DNA from: a virus
Reading direction: 5' to 3' (one strand)
Virus record (IMG/VR): IMGVR_UViG_3300025120_000616
Location: 1-22,535 of that record
DNA: 22,535 nucleotides
The notes under the pieces are model-generated. The model saw nothing but the letters and a program-made list of their open reading frames with translations, was not told where the DNA came from and ran no database searches. Below, one piece after another: positions 1 to 6,880 of the stretch (positions are counted from its first letter, which is position 1; each line of letters starts with the position of its first letter). The translations under genes were made by a program, and so were the position numbers.

Positions 1-1
1 C

Positions 2-340
2 CAAGCAATAGCAACTGAACAAAGTATAAGCTTTATTCCAAGAAGCCAAACTTATGATACCTTGTTAATTCAGAACGAAGCAACAGGTGTAGAAAAAGAA
101 ATTACAATTACTTCTTTTATTAACGGAGATTACTACGACACAATAAACGCTACATTTGTAAATGGAACTTTTGTTCTAGTACAAAACAATTTTTACAAGT
201 TGACATTAAAAAACGGAACTAAAATAGTACACAAAGACAGAATATTTTGCACAGATCAAACACCTGTTGTAAACTATTCTGTAAATGATGGCGAATTTAA
301 AAGCAACGTTTCTAACAACGAATTTATTATCTATGAGTAA
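2..340 (+). CDS. Small virion/tail protein, 5' end missing
   Basis: The frame is open from base 2 to the TAA at 338-340, so the start codon lies left of the window; about 112 residues are visible. It is a beta-rich, Asn/Thr-rich chain with no signal peptide or membrane segment. Near the left edge is SISFIPRSQTYDTL, followed by alternating hydrophobic strands, KDRIFCTDQ and a C-terminal NEFIIYE. From memory, small proteins of this layout sit in the structural block of flavobacterial phages, so a minor virion or tail role is likely but is an inference from family resemblance and position. It overlaps the portal gene by 8 bases (ATGAGTAA), which suggests translational coupling. The TTG at 62 is an internal codon, not a start. 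Confidence 0.7.
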   Translation, partial: QAIATEQSISFIPRSQTYDTLLIQNEATGVEKEITITSFINGDYYDTINATFVNGTFVLVQNNFYKLTLKNGTKIVHKDRIFCTDQTPVVNYSVNDGEFKSNVSNNEFIIYE

Positions 341-2120
341 CAATATACATTTATTAGAGTTAAGCACTTACGAAGCACCTGTTATCACAGAGAGCAAACG
401 TGAGGACTACGTGGAATACGGCACGGACAATAATTACTATCAGTACCTTATTGATATGTATACTAATAGCACTACTAACAATGCAATCATAAACAACATT
501 AACAGATTGGTTTATGGTCGTGGTTTAAGTGCTACAAACGCAAGTATGAAGCCAAACGACTACGCTGCAATGATGGCTATGTTTGCAAAGAAAGACGTTA
601 GGCAATTAGTTACAGACTTAAAGCTTCTAGGACAATGTGCGATGCAGGTTATTTATTCTAAGGATAGAAAAAGAATTGTAAATGTTCACCATATACCTGT
701 ACAACTTTTACGAGCAGAAAAATGCAACGAAGATGGAAAAATAGAAGCGTATTACTATTCAGATAACTGGGAAGAAGTAAGAAAATTTCCACCTAAAAGA
801 ATTAGTGCTTTTGGATGTTCAAAGGATGCAATTGAAATTTATTTCGTAAAACCTTATTCTGTAGGTTTAAAATATTATGCGCTTGTGGATTATGTAGGTG
901 CGCTTCCTTACTGCGGTCTTGAAGAAGATATAAGCACGTATCTAATTAACGAGGTAAATAACGGCTTTAGCGGTCGTACTGTCGTAAATTTCAACAACGG
1001 AATACCTAGCGAAGATCAGCAACATATGATTAAAAACAAGATGCTAAATACTTTAACAGGAACGGAAGGCGAAAAAATGATTGTTGCATTTAACAACAAT
1101 GCCGAATCTAAGACAACCGTTGATGCGATGCCTGTAAACGATGCACCCGATTTGTATTCTATGCTTAGCGAAGAATGTTTAAGAAAGATAATGTTAGGTC
1201 ACAATGTTACGTCACCTTTATTATTTGGAATCGCAAGTAGTAATGGCTTTTCTTCAAATTCCGATGAATTACAGGATTCATTTGCACTATTCAACAATAT
1301 GGTAATTAAACCAATGCAAGAACTTTTAATAGATGCATTTGATGAAATACTTTCTTTCAATGGAATAAGCCTAAACCTATACTTTAAAACTTTAAAGCCT
1401 TTAGAATTCATTGATATAGATGTAAAGGTAGGAGAAGAAGAACTAGAAGAAGAAACAGGCGTAGAACTAAGCGCAGATGCAGAAGGAGCAGAATTAATTG
1501 CTTTAGGAGAAGATGCTAGTAAAGATTGGCTATTAATAGACGAATACGAAGTAGACTACGACTTAGACGATGAAGAAAATACTTTGTTATCTAAGGAGAT
1601 TAAACTAAGTTTTAAGGATAAATTAGTAAACCTTGTTTCTACAGGTTACGCATCGCCAAATTCAAAAAGTAAGCAAGACGAAATTATAGATGGAATACAA
1701 TTTATAACTAGGTATGTTTATGCAGGAGTTATAAGTGGAAATAGTAGAAAGTTTTGTAGGAATATGATTAATGCTAAAAAAATATATCGTAAAGAAGACA
1801 TCCTAAGAATGTCAGATAAGATAGTAAACCAAACCTACACAAATAAAGAAGGCGTAAAAAAAGGCTTAGGTCCATACGGTTCGCCATTTGTAGACGTTTG
1901 GTTATACAAAGGCGGTGGCGCTTGTCATCATCGGTGGAACAAGCAAGTATATGTATCGTTTGCAGGAACTAAAATAGACGTAAGAAGCAAAGAAGCTAAA
2001 CGAATCGCAGGTGCTAAAGCTGCTAAGTATGGATATGTTATAAAGAATCCTAAGTTAGTTAGTCAAAGACCAATAGATATGCCGAATAAAGGATTTTTAC
2101 CAAGCAATAAAAGAAGATAG
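333..2120 (+). CDS. Phage portal protein with extra C-terminal domain
   Basis: This is the 595-residue portal, the ring at the capsid vertex through which DNA is packaged. The N-terminal half has the typical portal pattern: an early NNIINRL-type helix, a mixed strand region, then an ISTYLINEVNNGFSG helix and a LRKIMLGHNVTSPLLFGI segment before the FNNMVIKPMQELL helix. After about residue 370 comes an acidic hinge, and then a separate domain of about 170 residues containing GNSRKFCRNM, YRKEDILRMS and KGGGACHHRWNKQVY (C531, H532, H533, W535), ending in PIDMPNKGFL. I start it at ATG 333, which overlaps the upstream stop, rather than at the in-frame ATG 285, which lies within the previous gene. 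The connector gene follows after 2 bases. The portal call is firm; the C-terminal domain is of unknown function, possibly a fused head-morphogenesis module. Confidence 0.85.
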   Translation: MSNNIHLLELSTYEAPVITESKREDYVEYGTDNNYYQYLIDMYTNSTTNNAIINNINRLVYGRGLSATNASMKPNDYAAMMAMFAKKDVRQLVTDLKLLGQCAMQVIYSKDRKRIVNVHHIPVQLLRAEKCNEDGKIEAYYYSDNWEEVRKFPPKRISAFGCSKDAIEIYFVKPYSVGLKYYALVDYVGALPYCGLEEDISTYLINEVNNGFSGRTVVNFNNGIPSEDQQHMIKNKMLNTLTGTEGEKMIVAFNNNAESKTTVDAMPVNDAPDLYSMLSEECLRKIMLGHNVTSPLLFGIASSNGFSSNSDELQDSFALFNNMVIKPMQELLIDAFDEILSFNGISLNLYFKTLKPLEFIDIDVKVGEEELEEETGVELSADAEGAELIALGEDASKDWLLIDEYEVDYDLDDEENTLLSKEIKLSFKDKLVNLVSTGYASPNSKSKQDEIIDGIQFITRYVYAGVISGNSRKFCRNMINAKKIYRKEDILRMSDKIVNQTYTNKEGVKKGLGPYGSPFVDVWLYKGGGACHHRWNKQVYVSFAGTKIDVRSKEAKRIAGAKAAKYGYVIKNPKLVSQRPIDMPNKGFLPSNKRR

Positions 2121-2122
2121 AA

Positions 2123-2623
2123 ATGGCTAAAGCATTATTAATATCAAGAAATGACGTAGTACGGTTTACGTCAATCAACGGAAACGTAGACGTAGATAAA
2201 TTTATTCAATACGTTTCTATTGCACAGGACATTCACATACAAGGAATGTTAGGAACAAAGCTTTTAGAAAAGATACAAGCAGAAATAATTGCAGGCACTT
2301 TAGCAGATCCATATTTAAACCTGCTAACGGAATACATTAAACCTTGTTTAATACACGCAAGTATGTTAGAGTATTTGCCTTTTGCTGCTATAACAATTGC
2401 GAACAAAGGCGTATATAAACACGGAGCAGAAAATAGCGAAACGGTAAGCAAAGACGAAATAGATTATTTGGTAGAACGTGAAAGAAAGACTTACGACCAT
2501 TACAAAGAAAGATTTATAGACTACATTTGTCAAAATTCTACTTTGTTTCCCGAATACAATTCAAATAGCGGAAGTGATATGTTCCCAAACACTTATAATA
2601 ACTTCACAGGATGGGTTTTATGA
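2123..2623 (+). CDS. Head-tail connector-like protein
   Basis: A 166-residue, mainly helical protein directly after the portal. The order LISRNDVVRFTSINGNVD, a long helix QYVSIAQDIHIQGMLG, KLLEKIQAEI, then LTEYIKPCLIHASMLEYLP fits gp6-type connector proteins that form a ring below the portal and join head to tail. The C-terminal part has charged helices (DEIDYLVERERKTYDHYKERF) and a Ser/Asn-rich tail. Position after the portal supports the role; there is no catalytic motif. The gene follows the portal stop by 2 bases and ends in an ATGA overlap with a tiny reading frame. The family resemblance is from memory, so the exact ring position is uncertain. Confidence 0.65.
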   Translation: MAKALLISRNDVVRFTSINGNVDVDKFIQYVSIAQDIHIQGMLGTKLLEKIQAEIIAGTLADPYLNLLTEYIKPCLIHASMLEYLPFAAITIANKGVYKHGAENSETVSKDEIDYLVERERKTYDHYKERFIDYICQNSTLFPEYNSNSGSDMFPNTYNNFTGWVL

Positions 2624-2724
2624 AAAAATACAAACCAAAAGAAAAGAACGTTAAACGATTAGAAACATTTTTAAATAAGTATTATGGCAGACATACGGAT
2701 AAGCCAACTAACGGCAAAAAGTAG
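2620..2724 (+). CDS. Possible 34-residue basic peptide
   Basis: A short frame starts at the ATGA overlapping the connector stop and reads MKKYKPKEKNVKRLETFLN and on to a TAG at 2722-2724. It is strongly basic and soluble, with no recognised domain. The classic ATGA coupling, and the fact that it fills the 60-base gap before the next gene, speak for it. Its tail overlaps the start of the next gene by 41 bases, which speaks against it. It could instead be chance coding in an AT-rich spacer. Confidence 0.3.
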   Translation: MKKYKPKEKNVKRLETFLNKYYGRHTDKPTNGKK

Positions 2725-3127
2725 CAACTTAGCGAGTACGGATGAATTAGCTATTGCAGAATTTGTTAGCGGTACAACTTACACAAGTAAAAAAATTACA
2801 GGCGCACAAATAAAAAATAGCACTATTAATGCAATTACTGTAACTACTTATAATTTAGTTTTAACGGATGCACACAAAACGGTAACACTAACAAACGGAA
2901 GTGCAATATCTGCTAGAATACCTACAAACGCAGGAACGGCTTTTCCTATAGGAACACGAATAGAACTTTTACAAGGCGGTGCAGGTCAAGTAACGGTAAC
3001 ACCAACGGCAGGCGTAACGGTAAATTCAAGCGGTGGAAAAACGAAACTTGCAGCACAGTACGCACAAGGAACAATATTAAAAACGGCTACGGATACTTGG
3101 TACTTATTCGGAGACATAACAACATAA
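2684..3127 (+). CDS. Fibre- or baseplate-type structural protein
   Basis: A 147-residue beta-structured protein. The first 40 residues (MADIRISQLTAKSSNLASTD, then SKKITGAQI) match the small head-proximal domain seen at the start of many phage neck and tail adhesins. The rest has the pattern TVTLTNGSAISARIP, FPIGTRIELLQGGAGQVTV, then VNSSGGKTKLAAQYA and WYLFGDI. Such a jelly-roll-like end domain is common in fibres and spikes. No enzyme motif is visible. It lies 3 bases before the LamG protein, so the two probably form one surface structure. Whether it belongs to the tail tip or the capsid surface cannot be told from sequence. Confidence 0.6.
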   Translation: MADIRISQLTAKSSNLASTDELAIAEFVSGTTYTSKKITGAQIKNSTINAITVTTYNLVLTDAHKTVTLTNGSAISARIPTNAGTAFPIGTRIELLQGGAGQVTVTPTAGVTVNSSGGKTKLAAQYAQGTILKTATDTWYLFGDITT

Positions 3128-3130
3128 AAA

Positions 3131-3955
3131 ATGGCAGTAACGAACGGATGGGGACAAGGCGCAAAAGACAATACTATAGAATGGGGTCAAGGTGCTTCAG
3201 ACAATACAATAAGTTGGGGTAAATCACAAACAGTAAGCGCAGCAGGTGACACAAATATTACAGGAAGCGGTGGTACACCTTCTTTTCAAAATTTACATTC
3301 CTATGATTTTGATGGCGTTGATGATACATTTGCAATACAAAGTGCAAGTGCTTACGCATTTACGGGCGACTTTACTATAATGGCTTGGGTGAAAGTTGAC
3401 GCAATAGGTAACAATCATTACATCATAGACACAAGCACAAGTGCAAGTTTTGGTAATGGCTATTCTTTTCGCGTTCGAACAAATGGTAAAATTAGATTTT
3501 GGAGTTACAACGCAGGTTCAACAGGTTTAAATAGCGCAACTGCATTAAGTGCAGGTTCTTGGTATCACATTGCTTGTGTTCATACATCTACGCAAAACAA
3601 AATTTACATAAACGGAAGTTTAGACGCTACACTAAATTGGAGTAGTGGACATTCTACAAGCAACACGACAAATTTAAAAATTGCAAGTAGTAACGTTTTA
3701 AGTGGATTCACAAACGGACACATTGACGAAGTCGCTTTTTTTAATAATGACCAAAGCGCAAACATCAGTGCAATTGGTTCTACAATACCTACGGACTTAT
3801 CAAGTTATTCTCCTTTGGGATGGTTTAGAATGGGTGACAATTCTCCAGTATGGAATGGTTCTACTTGGACTATGACAAGCGTAGGAAGCCAAACCAATAC
3901 TGCTATAAGTGCAAATATGTTAGAAGCTTCAAGAACAACAGACGTACCAACATAA
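3131..3955 (+). CDS. LamG/concanavalin-like lectin surface protein
   Basis: A 274-residue virion surface protein. Residues 7-29 hold two copies of an 11-residue repeat, WGQGAxDNTIx, plus the beginning of a third. From about residue 55 a LamG / concanavalin A-like jelly roll follows: SYDFDGVDDTFAIQ, FTIMAWVKVD, SWYHIACVH, KIYINGSLDATL, and HIDEVAFFN with the closing WFRMGDN. These are the hallmark strands of the LamG_3 family, which binds sugars. Binding of host surface glycans by the phage particle is therefore likely. The chain has no signal peptide, as expected for a virion part. Which particle structure carries it is not shown. Confidence 0.75.
   Translation: MAVTNGWGQGAKDNTIEWGQGASDNTISWGKSQTVSAAGDTNITGSGGTPSFQNLHSYDFDGVDDTFAIQSASAYAFTGDFTIMAWVKVDAIGNNHYIIDTSTSASFGNGYSFRVRTNGKIRFWSYNAGSTGLNSATALSAGSWYHIACVHTSTQNKIYINGSLDATLNWSSGHSTSNTTNLKIASSNVLSGFTNGHIDEVAFFNNDQSANISAIGSTIPTDLSSYSPLGWFRMGDNSPVWNGSTWTMTSVGSQTNTAISANMLEASRTTDVPT
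3149..3214 (+). repeat. 33-base tandem repeat, two units plus a partial third
   Basis: Units at 3149-3181 and 3182-3214 encode WGQGAKDNTIE and WGQGASDNTIS; a third unit begins at 3215 with WGKS. The copies differ at synonymous and a few nonsynonymous sites, so the repeat is old or held at protein level. It forms the N-terminal arm of the LamG protein and may be an attachment or oligomerisation stalk. Confidence 0.8.
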
Positions 3956-3966
3956 AAAATAAAAAA

Positions 3967-4275
3967 ATGAGTTTAAAAATAGCAGACGTATACGCAACAA
4001 TTAACATTGCAGACTTGCCTTTAATAGATTTTTCACAGATAGGAGAAACTAACGAAAACACGATTAGAAAAAGTATAGACTTATCGGAGTTTATAATTAA
4101 GTATAATGCTTTGCCTAGTTTTATAGTAGATGGATCAGTAGTGCCTTTACAGATAATGACACACGATGAAGCTTTAGTGCTTATGAATACTTCTGCTTGG
4201 ACTGAAGATATTGACGATTTAGAAAGCCAGAATAAAATAAATGAGGAAGTAAACAACAAAACAAACAACACTTAA
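3967..4275 (+). CDS. Small protein of unknown function in the structural block
   Basis: A 102-residue protein starting at the ATG after an A-rich run at 3956-3966. The frame also runs open upstream to 3850, but that part lies inside the LamG gene and reads as an unnatural Cys/Lys/Arg-rich chain, so it is rejected. The product is acidic with helices KIADVYATINIADLPL and ENTIRKSIDLSEFIIKY, then MTHDEALVLMNTSAWTEDIDD and an Asn/Lys tail. No domain is recognised. Its place between the surface lectin and the lysis genes suggests an accessory virion protein or a chaperone for the fibre. Confidence 0.65.
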   Translation: MSLKIADVYATINIADLPLIDFSQIGETNENTIRKSIDLSEFIIKYNALPSFIVDGSVVPLQIMTHDEALVLMNTSAWTEDIDDLESQNKINEEVNNKTNNT

Positions 4276-4279
4276 AACA

Positions 4280-4432
4280 ATGCATACAAATATCCTTGCG
4301 GTTCTTTATTTTCTTAGCGGTTATTCTGCTGCCTTCTTTATGGTAATAGCTACAGAATATCACGTAAAGGCTTTTGGTATATTTCTATTAATTTATCTAA
4401 CTTACCAACTGGTGCAACAACTAGAAGAATGA
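4280..4432 (+). CDS. 50-residue membrane protein of the lysis cassette
   Basis: This short gene encodes 50 residues with two hydrophobic stretches, ILAVLYFLSGYSAAFFMVIA and AFGIFLLIYLTYQLV, separated by EYHVK. Two membrane passes with short ends and the charged tail QQLEE are expected. It starts 4 bases after the previous stop and its TGA overlaps the holin ATG (ATGA), so it is probably translated with the holin. A second holin, pinholin or antiholin role is plausible from position and topology; nothing in the sequence proves it. Confidence 0.6.
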   Translation: MHTNILAVLYFLSGYSAAFFMVIATEYHVKAFGIFLLIYLTYQLVQQLEE

Positions 4433-4899
4433 AAACGCAGTTACTACTTCTGACAACTAAACTACAAACCTATTCAATCCAACTAATGGCTATTGTATCT
4501 TCTTTCTTTTTGCCTATTAGTGGCATTTTAATTTTAATCGGTGTTTCTGTAATTCTTGACACGATCACAGGAGTATGGAAATCATACAAACTGAAAACCA
4601 AAGTAACAAGCAGAAAACTAAGTGCAGTTATTTCTAAGATTCTACTTTATGAGGTAACTGTAATGCTTTTCTATTTAATAGATTACTACATTTTAAACGA
4701 TATAGTGTTAACATTTTTTAGTGTTTCATTGTTGACCACTAAAATACTAGCGTTAGTTTTAGTATCTATAGAAGTGATCAGTATAAACGAAAATGTAAAA
4801 AAAGTAAAAGGTTTAGATATTTGGTCTTCATTAAAGAACCTGTTTGCTAGAGCTAAAGAAGTAACCCAAGACTTCAAAGACATTAACAAAAATGAGTAG
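4429..4899 (+). CDS. Phage holin
   Basis: A 156-residue inner-membrane protein with three hydrophobic segments at about residues 18-48, 68-89 and 91-117. The loop after the first, VILDTITGVWKSYKLK (residues 41-56) followed by SRKLSAVISK, matches the D-x-x-T-G motif of a holin family widespread in Bacteroidota and Firmicutes phages. Holins gather in the cytoplasmic membrane and open holes that trigger lysis. The charged C-terminal tail (residues 118-156) should be cytoplasmic. The amidase gene follows after one tiny membrane frame, forming a lysis cassette. Confidence 0.8.
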   Translation: MKTQLLLLTTKLQTYSIQLMAIVSSFFLPISGILILIGVSVILDTITGVWKSYKLKTKVTSRKLSAVISKILLYEVTVMLFYLIDYYILNDIVLTFFSVSLLTTKILALVLVSIEVISINENVKKVKGLDIWSSLKNLFARAKEVTQDFKDINKNE

Positions 4900-4972
4900 A
4901 TTCGAAATCTATTTGTTTTTTTTGGTTGCTTGTCTATGGGTTTTTAGTATTCATAAGATAACTAAACAATGA
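4892..4972 (+). CDS. 26-residue single-span membrane peptide
   Basis: A tiny frame starts inside the holin end (ATG 4892) and ends in ATGA shared with the amidase start. It encodes MSRFEIYLFFLVACLWVFSI and then HKITKQ: one hydrophobic span with a positive C-terminus. The chain of overlapping ATGA junctions from holin to this peptide to amidase supports real translation. It could be an antiholin, a lysis modulator, or a coupling frame whose product does not matter. Confidence 0.5.
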   Translation: MSRFEIYLFFLVACLWVFSIHKITKQ

Positions 4973-5382
4973 GAAAAATAGATAAAATCATAATCCATTG
5001 CAGCGCAACACCCGAAGACAGAGAAGTAAGCGTAAAAACTATTCGGAAATGGCATTTACAAAGGAGGTTTTCAGACATCGGTTACCATTACGTTATACAC
5101 CTTGATGGAACTATCGAACCTGGAAGACCGATAGAAAAAAACGGAGCGCATTGCTCATATAATAATATAGGTAGTATTGGAATTTGTTATGTTGGTGGAA
5201 TGTCTAAGGATATGAAGAAATCTAAAGACACCAGAACACAGGCGCAAAAGGATTCACTTATAAAGCTTATGCACGAATTAATATACAAGTACAATAAGGA
5301 TATGACAATTCACGGACACAACGAATTTGCAAACAAAGCCTGCCCAAGTTTTAACGTACAAGAAGAATATGCGAATTTATAG
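4969..5382 (+). CDS. Endolysin: N-acetylmuramoyl-L-alanine amidase
   Basis: A 137-residue amidase_2 (T7 lysozyme-like) enzyme that cuts the bond between N-acetylmuramic acid and the L-alanine of the peptide stem at the end of infection. Zinc ligands are visible by alignment to T7 lysozyme: H10 in IIIHCSAT, H117 in HGHNEFANKACPSF and C125; the catalytic pair is Y39 in DIGYHYVI and K123. The spacing H117-K123-C125 is exactly that of H122-K128-C130 in T7. There is no signal peptide, so it should reach the wall through the holin lesions. The gene overlaps the spanin gene by 14 bases. Length is short but normal for a bare amidase domain. Confidence 0.9.
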   Translation: MRKIDKIIIHCSATPEDREVSVKTIRKWHLQRRFSDIGYHYVIHLDGTIEPGRPIEKNGAHCSYNNIGSIGICYVGGMSKDMKKSKDTRTQAQKDSLIKLMHELIYKYNKDMTIHGHNEFANKACPSFNVQEEYANL

Positions 5383-5767
5383 TCTTATCTTCGTTCTAAC
5401 GCTATTTAGTTGTTCTGCTAAGTATCACTATAGGAAAGCATTAAAGAAAGGCTTAGAAGTGATTAAAACGCAAGACACAATTAGAATTACAACTTTAGAT
5501 TCAATTCCGATAATTCATCACGACACAATTGTATACGAACATTTCTATTCTAGTAAAGACACCGTAATAATTTACGACAATATTTATGTTCCCAAGACAA
5601 GGTTAGAAACACGGATAGAATATAAAATAATAAGAGATACAATACGCCAAACTAAAGTAATAGAAAAGGCAAAAGCAAAAGCAAGTAAACAACCTAACTA
5701 CTTGCTATGGATCTTTCTTATTGTTCTGGTTTTGGCAGGTTCACAAATACTTAAAAAATTCCTATGA
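5369..5767 (+). CDS. Predicted unimolecular spanin (u-spanin)
   Basis: I start this 132-residue protein at ATG 5369; the open frame further upstream lies within the amidase gene. The N-terminus MRIYSLIFVLTLFSC is a lipoprotein signal with the lipobox LFSC (lipidated Cys15, followed by Ser). The C-terminus has a membrane helix at about residues 111-127 (YLLWIFLIVLVLAGSQIL) with basic KK after it. Between them lies a roughly 90-residue periplasmic linker, rich in beta pattern (DTIRITTLDSIPII, DTVIIYDNIYV) and ending in a basic helix. A lipidated outer-membrane end plus an inner-membrane C-terminal helix in one chain is the u-spanin plan, which fuses the two membranes in the last step of lysis. 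The place right after the endolysin agrees. Function is predicted from topology and context only. Confidence 0.7.
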   Translation: MRIYSLIFVLTLFSCSAKYHYRKALKKGLEVIKTQDTIRITTLDSIPIIHHDTIVYEHFYSSKDTVIIYDNIYVPKTRLETRIEYKIIRDTIRQTKVIEKAKAKASKQPNYLLWIFLIVLVLAGSQILKKFL

Positions 5768-6795
5768 ATAAAAGATATAGACTAACGGCAGACGAACAAG
5801 AAATACTTTTTAAGTACAGAGGAGTCAAAGCTGCATCCGAACAAGCAGGAGTAGATATTGAAAGCGTAAAGCACGGATGGCTAAAAACAAAAGAAGCAAG
5901 TTTATTCTTTAAGAATCCACTACATAAAGACGAAGCAGAAAACAAAATAGAAGAACTAAGTAAAAAGCTTATAGAAGACTTAAAGCAATTTGCGCCTGTT
6001 TATCCTACGTTAAAACGAACCAAAGAAACCAAAGAACATTTATTAGTAATTGATCCTGCGGACATTCACATAGGCAAACTAGCAGATAGTTTTGAAACAG
6101 GCGAAGACTACAACAACCAAATAGCCGTTAAACGTGTCAAAGAAGGCGTACAAGGCATTTTAAACAAAGCGCAAGGCTTTCCCATAGATAAAATTTTATT
6201 CATCGGTGGAAACGATATTTTACACATAGACACACCGCATAGAACTACAACAGGAGGAACGCCACAGGACACCGATGGAATGTTCTATAGTAATTTCTTA
6301 TTAGCCAAGCAGCTTTATGTAGATATATTGCTTCAACTTATTGCAATAGCACCTGTGCATTTTACTTTTAATCCTAGTAACCACGATTACCAAAGCGGTT
6401 TTTTTCTTGCCGATGTGATCCAAACATATTTTAGGAACAATAAAGAAATCACTTTCGACTGTTCTATAGCGCACCGTAAAGGCTTTAAGTATGGAAAGAA
6501 CCTTATAGGCACAACGCACGGAGATGGCGCAAAGAAACAAGACTTGCCTTTGCTTATGGCTACGGAATTTCCTAAATATTGGGCAGAAACTAAGCACAGA
6601 TACGTTTATACACACCACGTTCACCACAAAACAAGCCACGATTTTCAATCAGTAACCGTTGAAAGCTTGCGTTCACCATCGGGAACGGATTCTTGGCATC
6701 ATAAAAAAGGATTCCAACACGCACCTAAAGCCGTAGAAGGCTTTATACATCACCGTGAAAACGGACAAATAGCAAGACTTACGCATTTATTTTAA
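5764..6795 (+). CDS. Calcineurin-like metallophosphoesterase with N-terminal HTH-like region
   Basis: A 343-residue protein with the metal-binding motifs of the SbcD/Mre11 and phosphatase superfamily: DIH (residues 100-102), GGND (148-151), NHD (206-208), THGDG (251-255) and HHVHH (284-288). Residues 1-45 (RLTADEQEILFKYRGVKAAS, then VDIESVKHGWLKTKEASLFF) look like a helix-turn-helix or winged-helix domain, which suggests DNA contact. A DNA nuclease or 3'-phosphatase acting on phage DNA is the most likely role; the exact substrate cannot be read from the sequence. It overlaps the spanin gene by ATGA and is the last gene of the left block, an odd place for a DNA enzyme. Proteins of this type are frequent in flavobacterial phages. 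Confidence 0.75.
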   Translation: MNKRYRLTADEQEILFKYRGVKAASEQAGVDIESVKHGWLKTKEASLFFKNPLHKDEAENKIEELSKKLIEDLKQFAPVYPTLKRTKETKEHLLVIDPADIHIGKLADSFETGEDYNNQIAVKRVKEGVQGILNKAQGFPIDKILFIGGNDILHIDTPHRTTTGGTPQDTDGMFYSNFLLAKQLYVDILLQLIAIAPVHFTFNPSNHDYQSGFFLADVIQTYFRNNKEITFDCSIAHRKGFKYGKNLIGTTHGDGAKKQDLPLLMATEFPKYWAETKHRYVYTHHVHHKTSHDFQSVTVESLRSPSGTDSWHHKKGFQHAPKAVEGFIHHRENGQIARLTHLF

Positions 6796-6802
6796 AGTTT
6801 TT

Positions 6803-6833
6803 TTGTTGATAATGTAACTTTTATTGTTGATAA
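6803..6833 (+). repeat. Paired direct repeat TTGTTGATAA
   Basis: TTGTTGATAA occurs at 6803-6812 and again at 6824-6833. The offset is 21 bases, two helical turns, so both copies face the same side of the DNA. The second copy overlaps the -33 region of the promoter at 6849. This fits an activator or repressor site; no protein is assigned. Confidence 0.55.
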
Positions 6834-6856
6834 GTAGTAAATAGTTTGTATATTTG
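6824..6856 (+). promoter_or_regulatory. Promoter of the early block
   Basis: TATATTTG at 6849-6856 matches the Bacteroidota -7 element TAnnTTTG exactly. TTGTTG at 6824-6829 lies 19 bases upstream and fits the -33 element. Transcription should start near 6860, about 20 bases before the ATG at 6881. The upstream lysis block shows no obvious terminator before it. Confidence 0.7.
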
Positions 6857-6865
6857 TGTATACAA
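6854..6865. promoter_or_regulatory. Candidate operator TTGTGTATACAA
   Basis: This 12-mer with perfect TTGT/ACAA arms overlaps the end of the -7 element and the expected start point. Its exact reverse complement occurs in the same place at the promoter before the ERF gene (12088-12099). Shared position and sequence suggest one regulator controls both promoters. Confidence 0.45.
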
Positions 6866-6880
6866 TTTAAATTAACACTT

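Noticed and set aside
285-332. Earlier in-frame start for the portal at 285
   Set aside because: It lies inside the previous gene; ATG 333 overlaps the stop in the common ATGAGTAA manner.
2100-2109. CCAAGCAATA shared with the left edge of the window (1-10), possible terminal repeat
   Set aside because: Only 10 bases in different coding contexts; the sequence diverges at once, so chance is likely.
3850-3966. Upstream extension of the 102-residue protein
   Set aside because: It overlaps the LamG gene and reads as a Cys/Lys/Arg-rich chain unlike the rest.
4914-4923. Other long T runs (around 4914, 6396, 9284, 11884) as slippery sites
   Set aside because: No protein-like alternate frame follows them; they only encode Phe-rich stretches.
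5327-5368. Upstream extension of the spanin gene
   Set aside because: It lies within the amidase gene and would bury the lipoprotein signal.
6301-6648. 115-residue frame on the - strand, as an example of several such frames
   Set aside because: It is antisense to the metallophosphoesterase, Cys/Val-rich, with no domain or spacing to neighbours; all - strand frames look like shadows.
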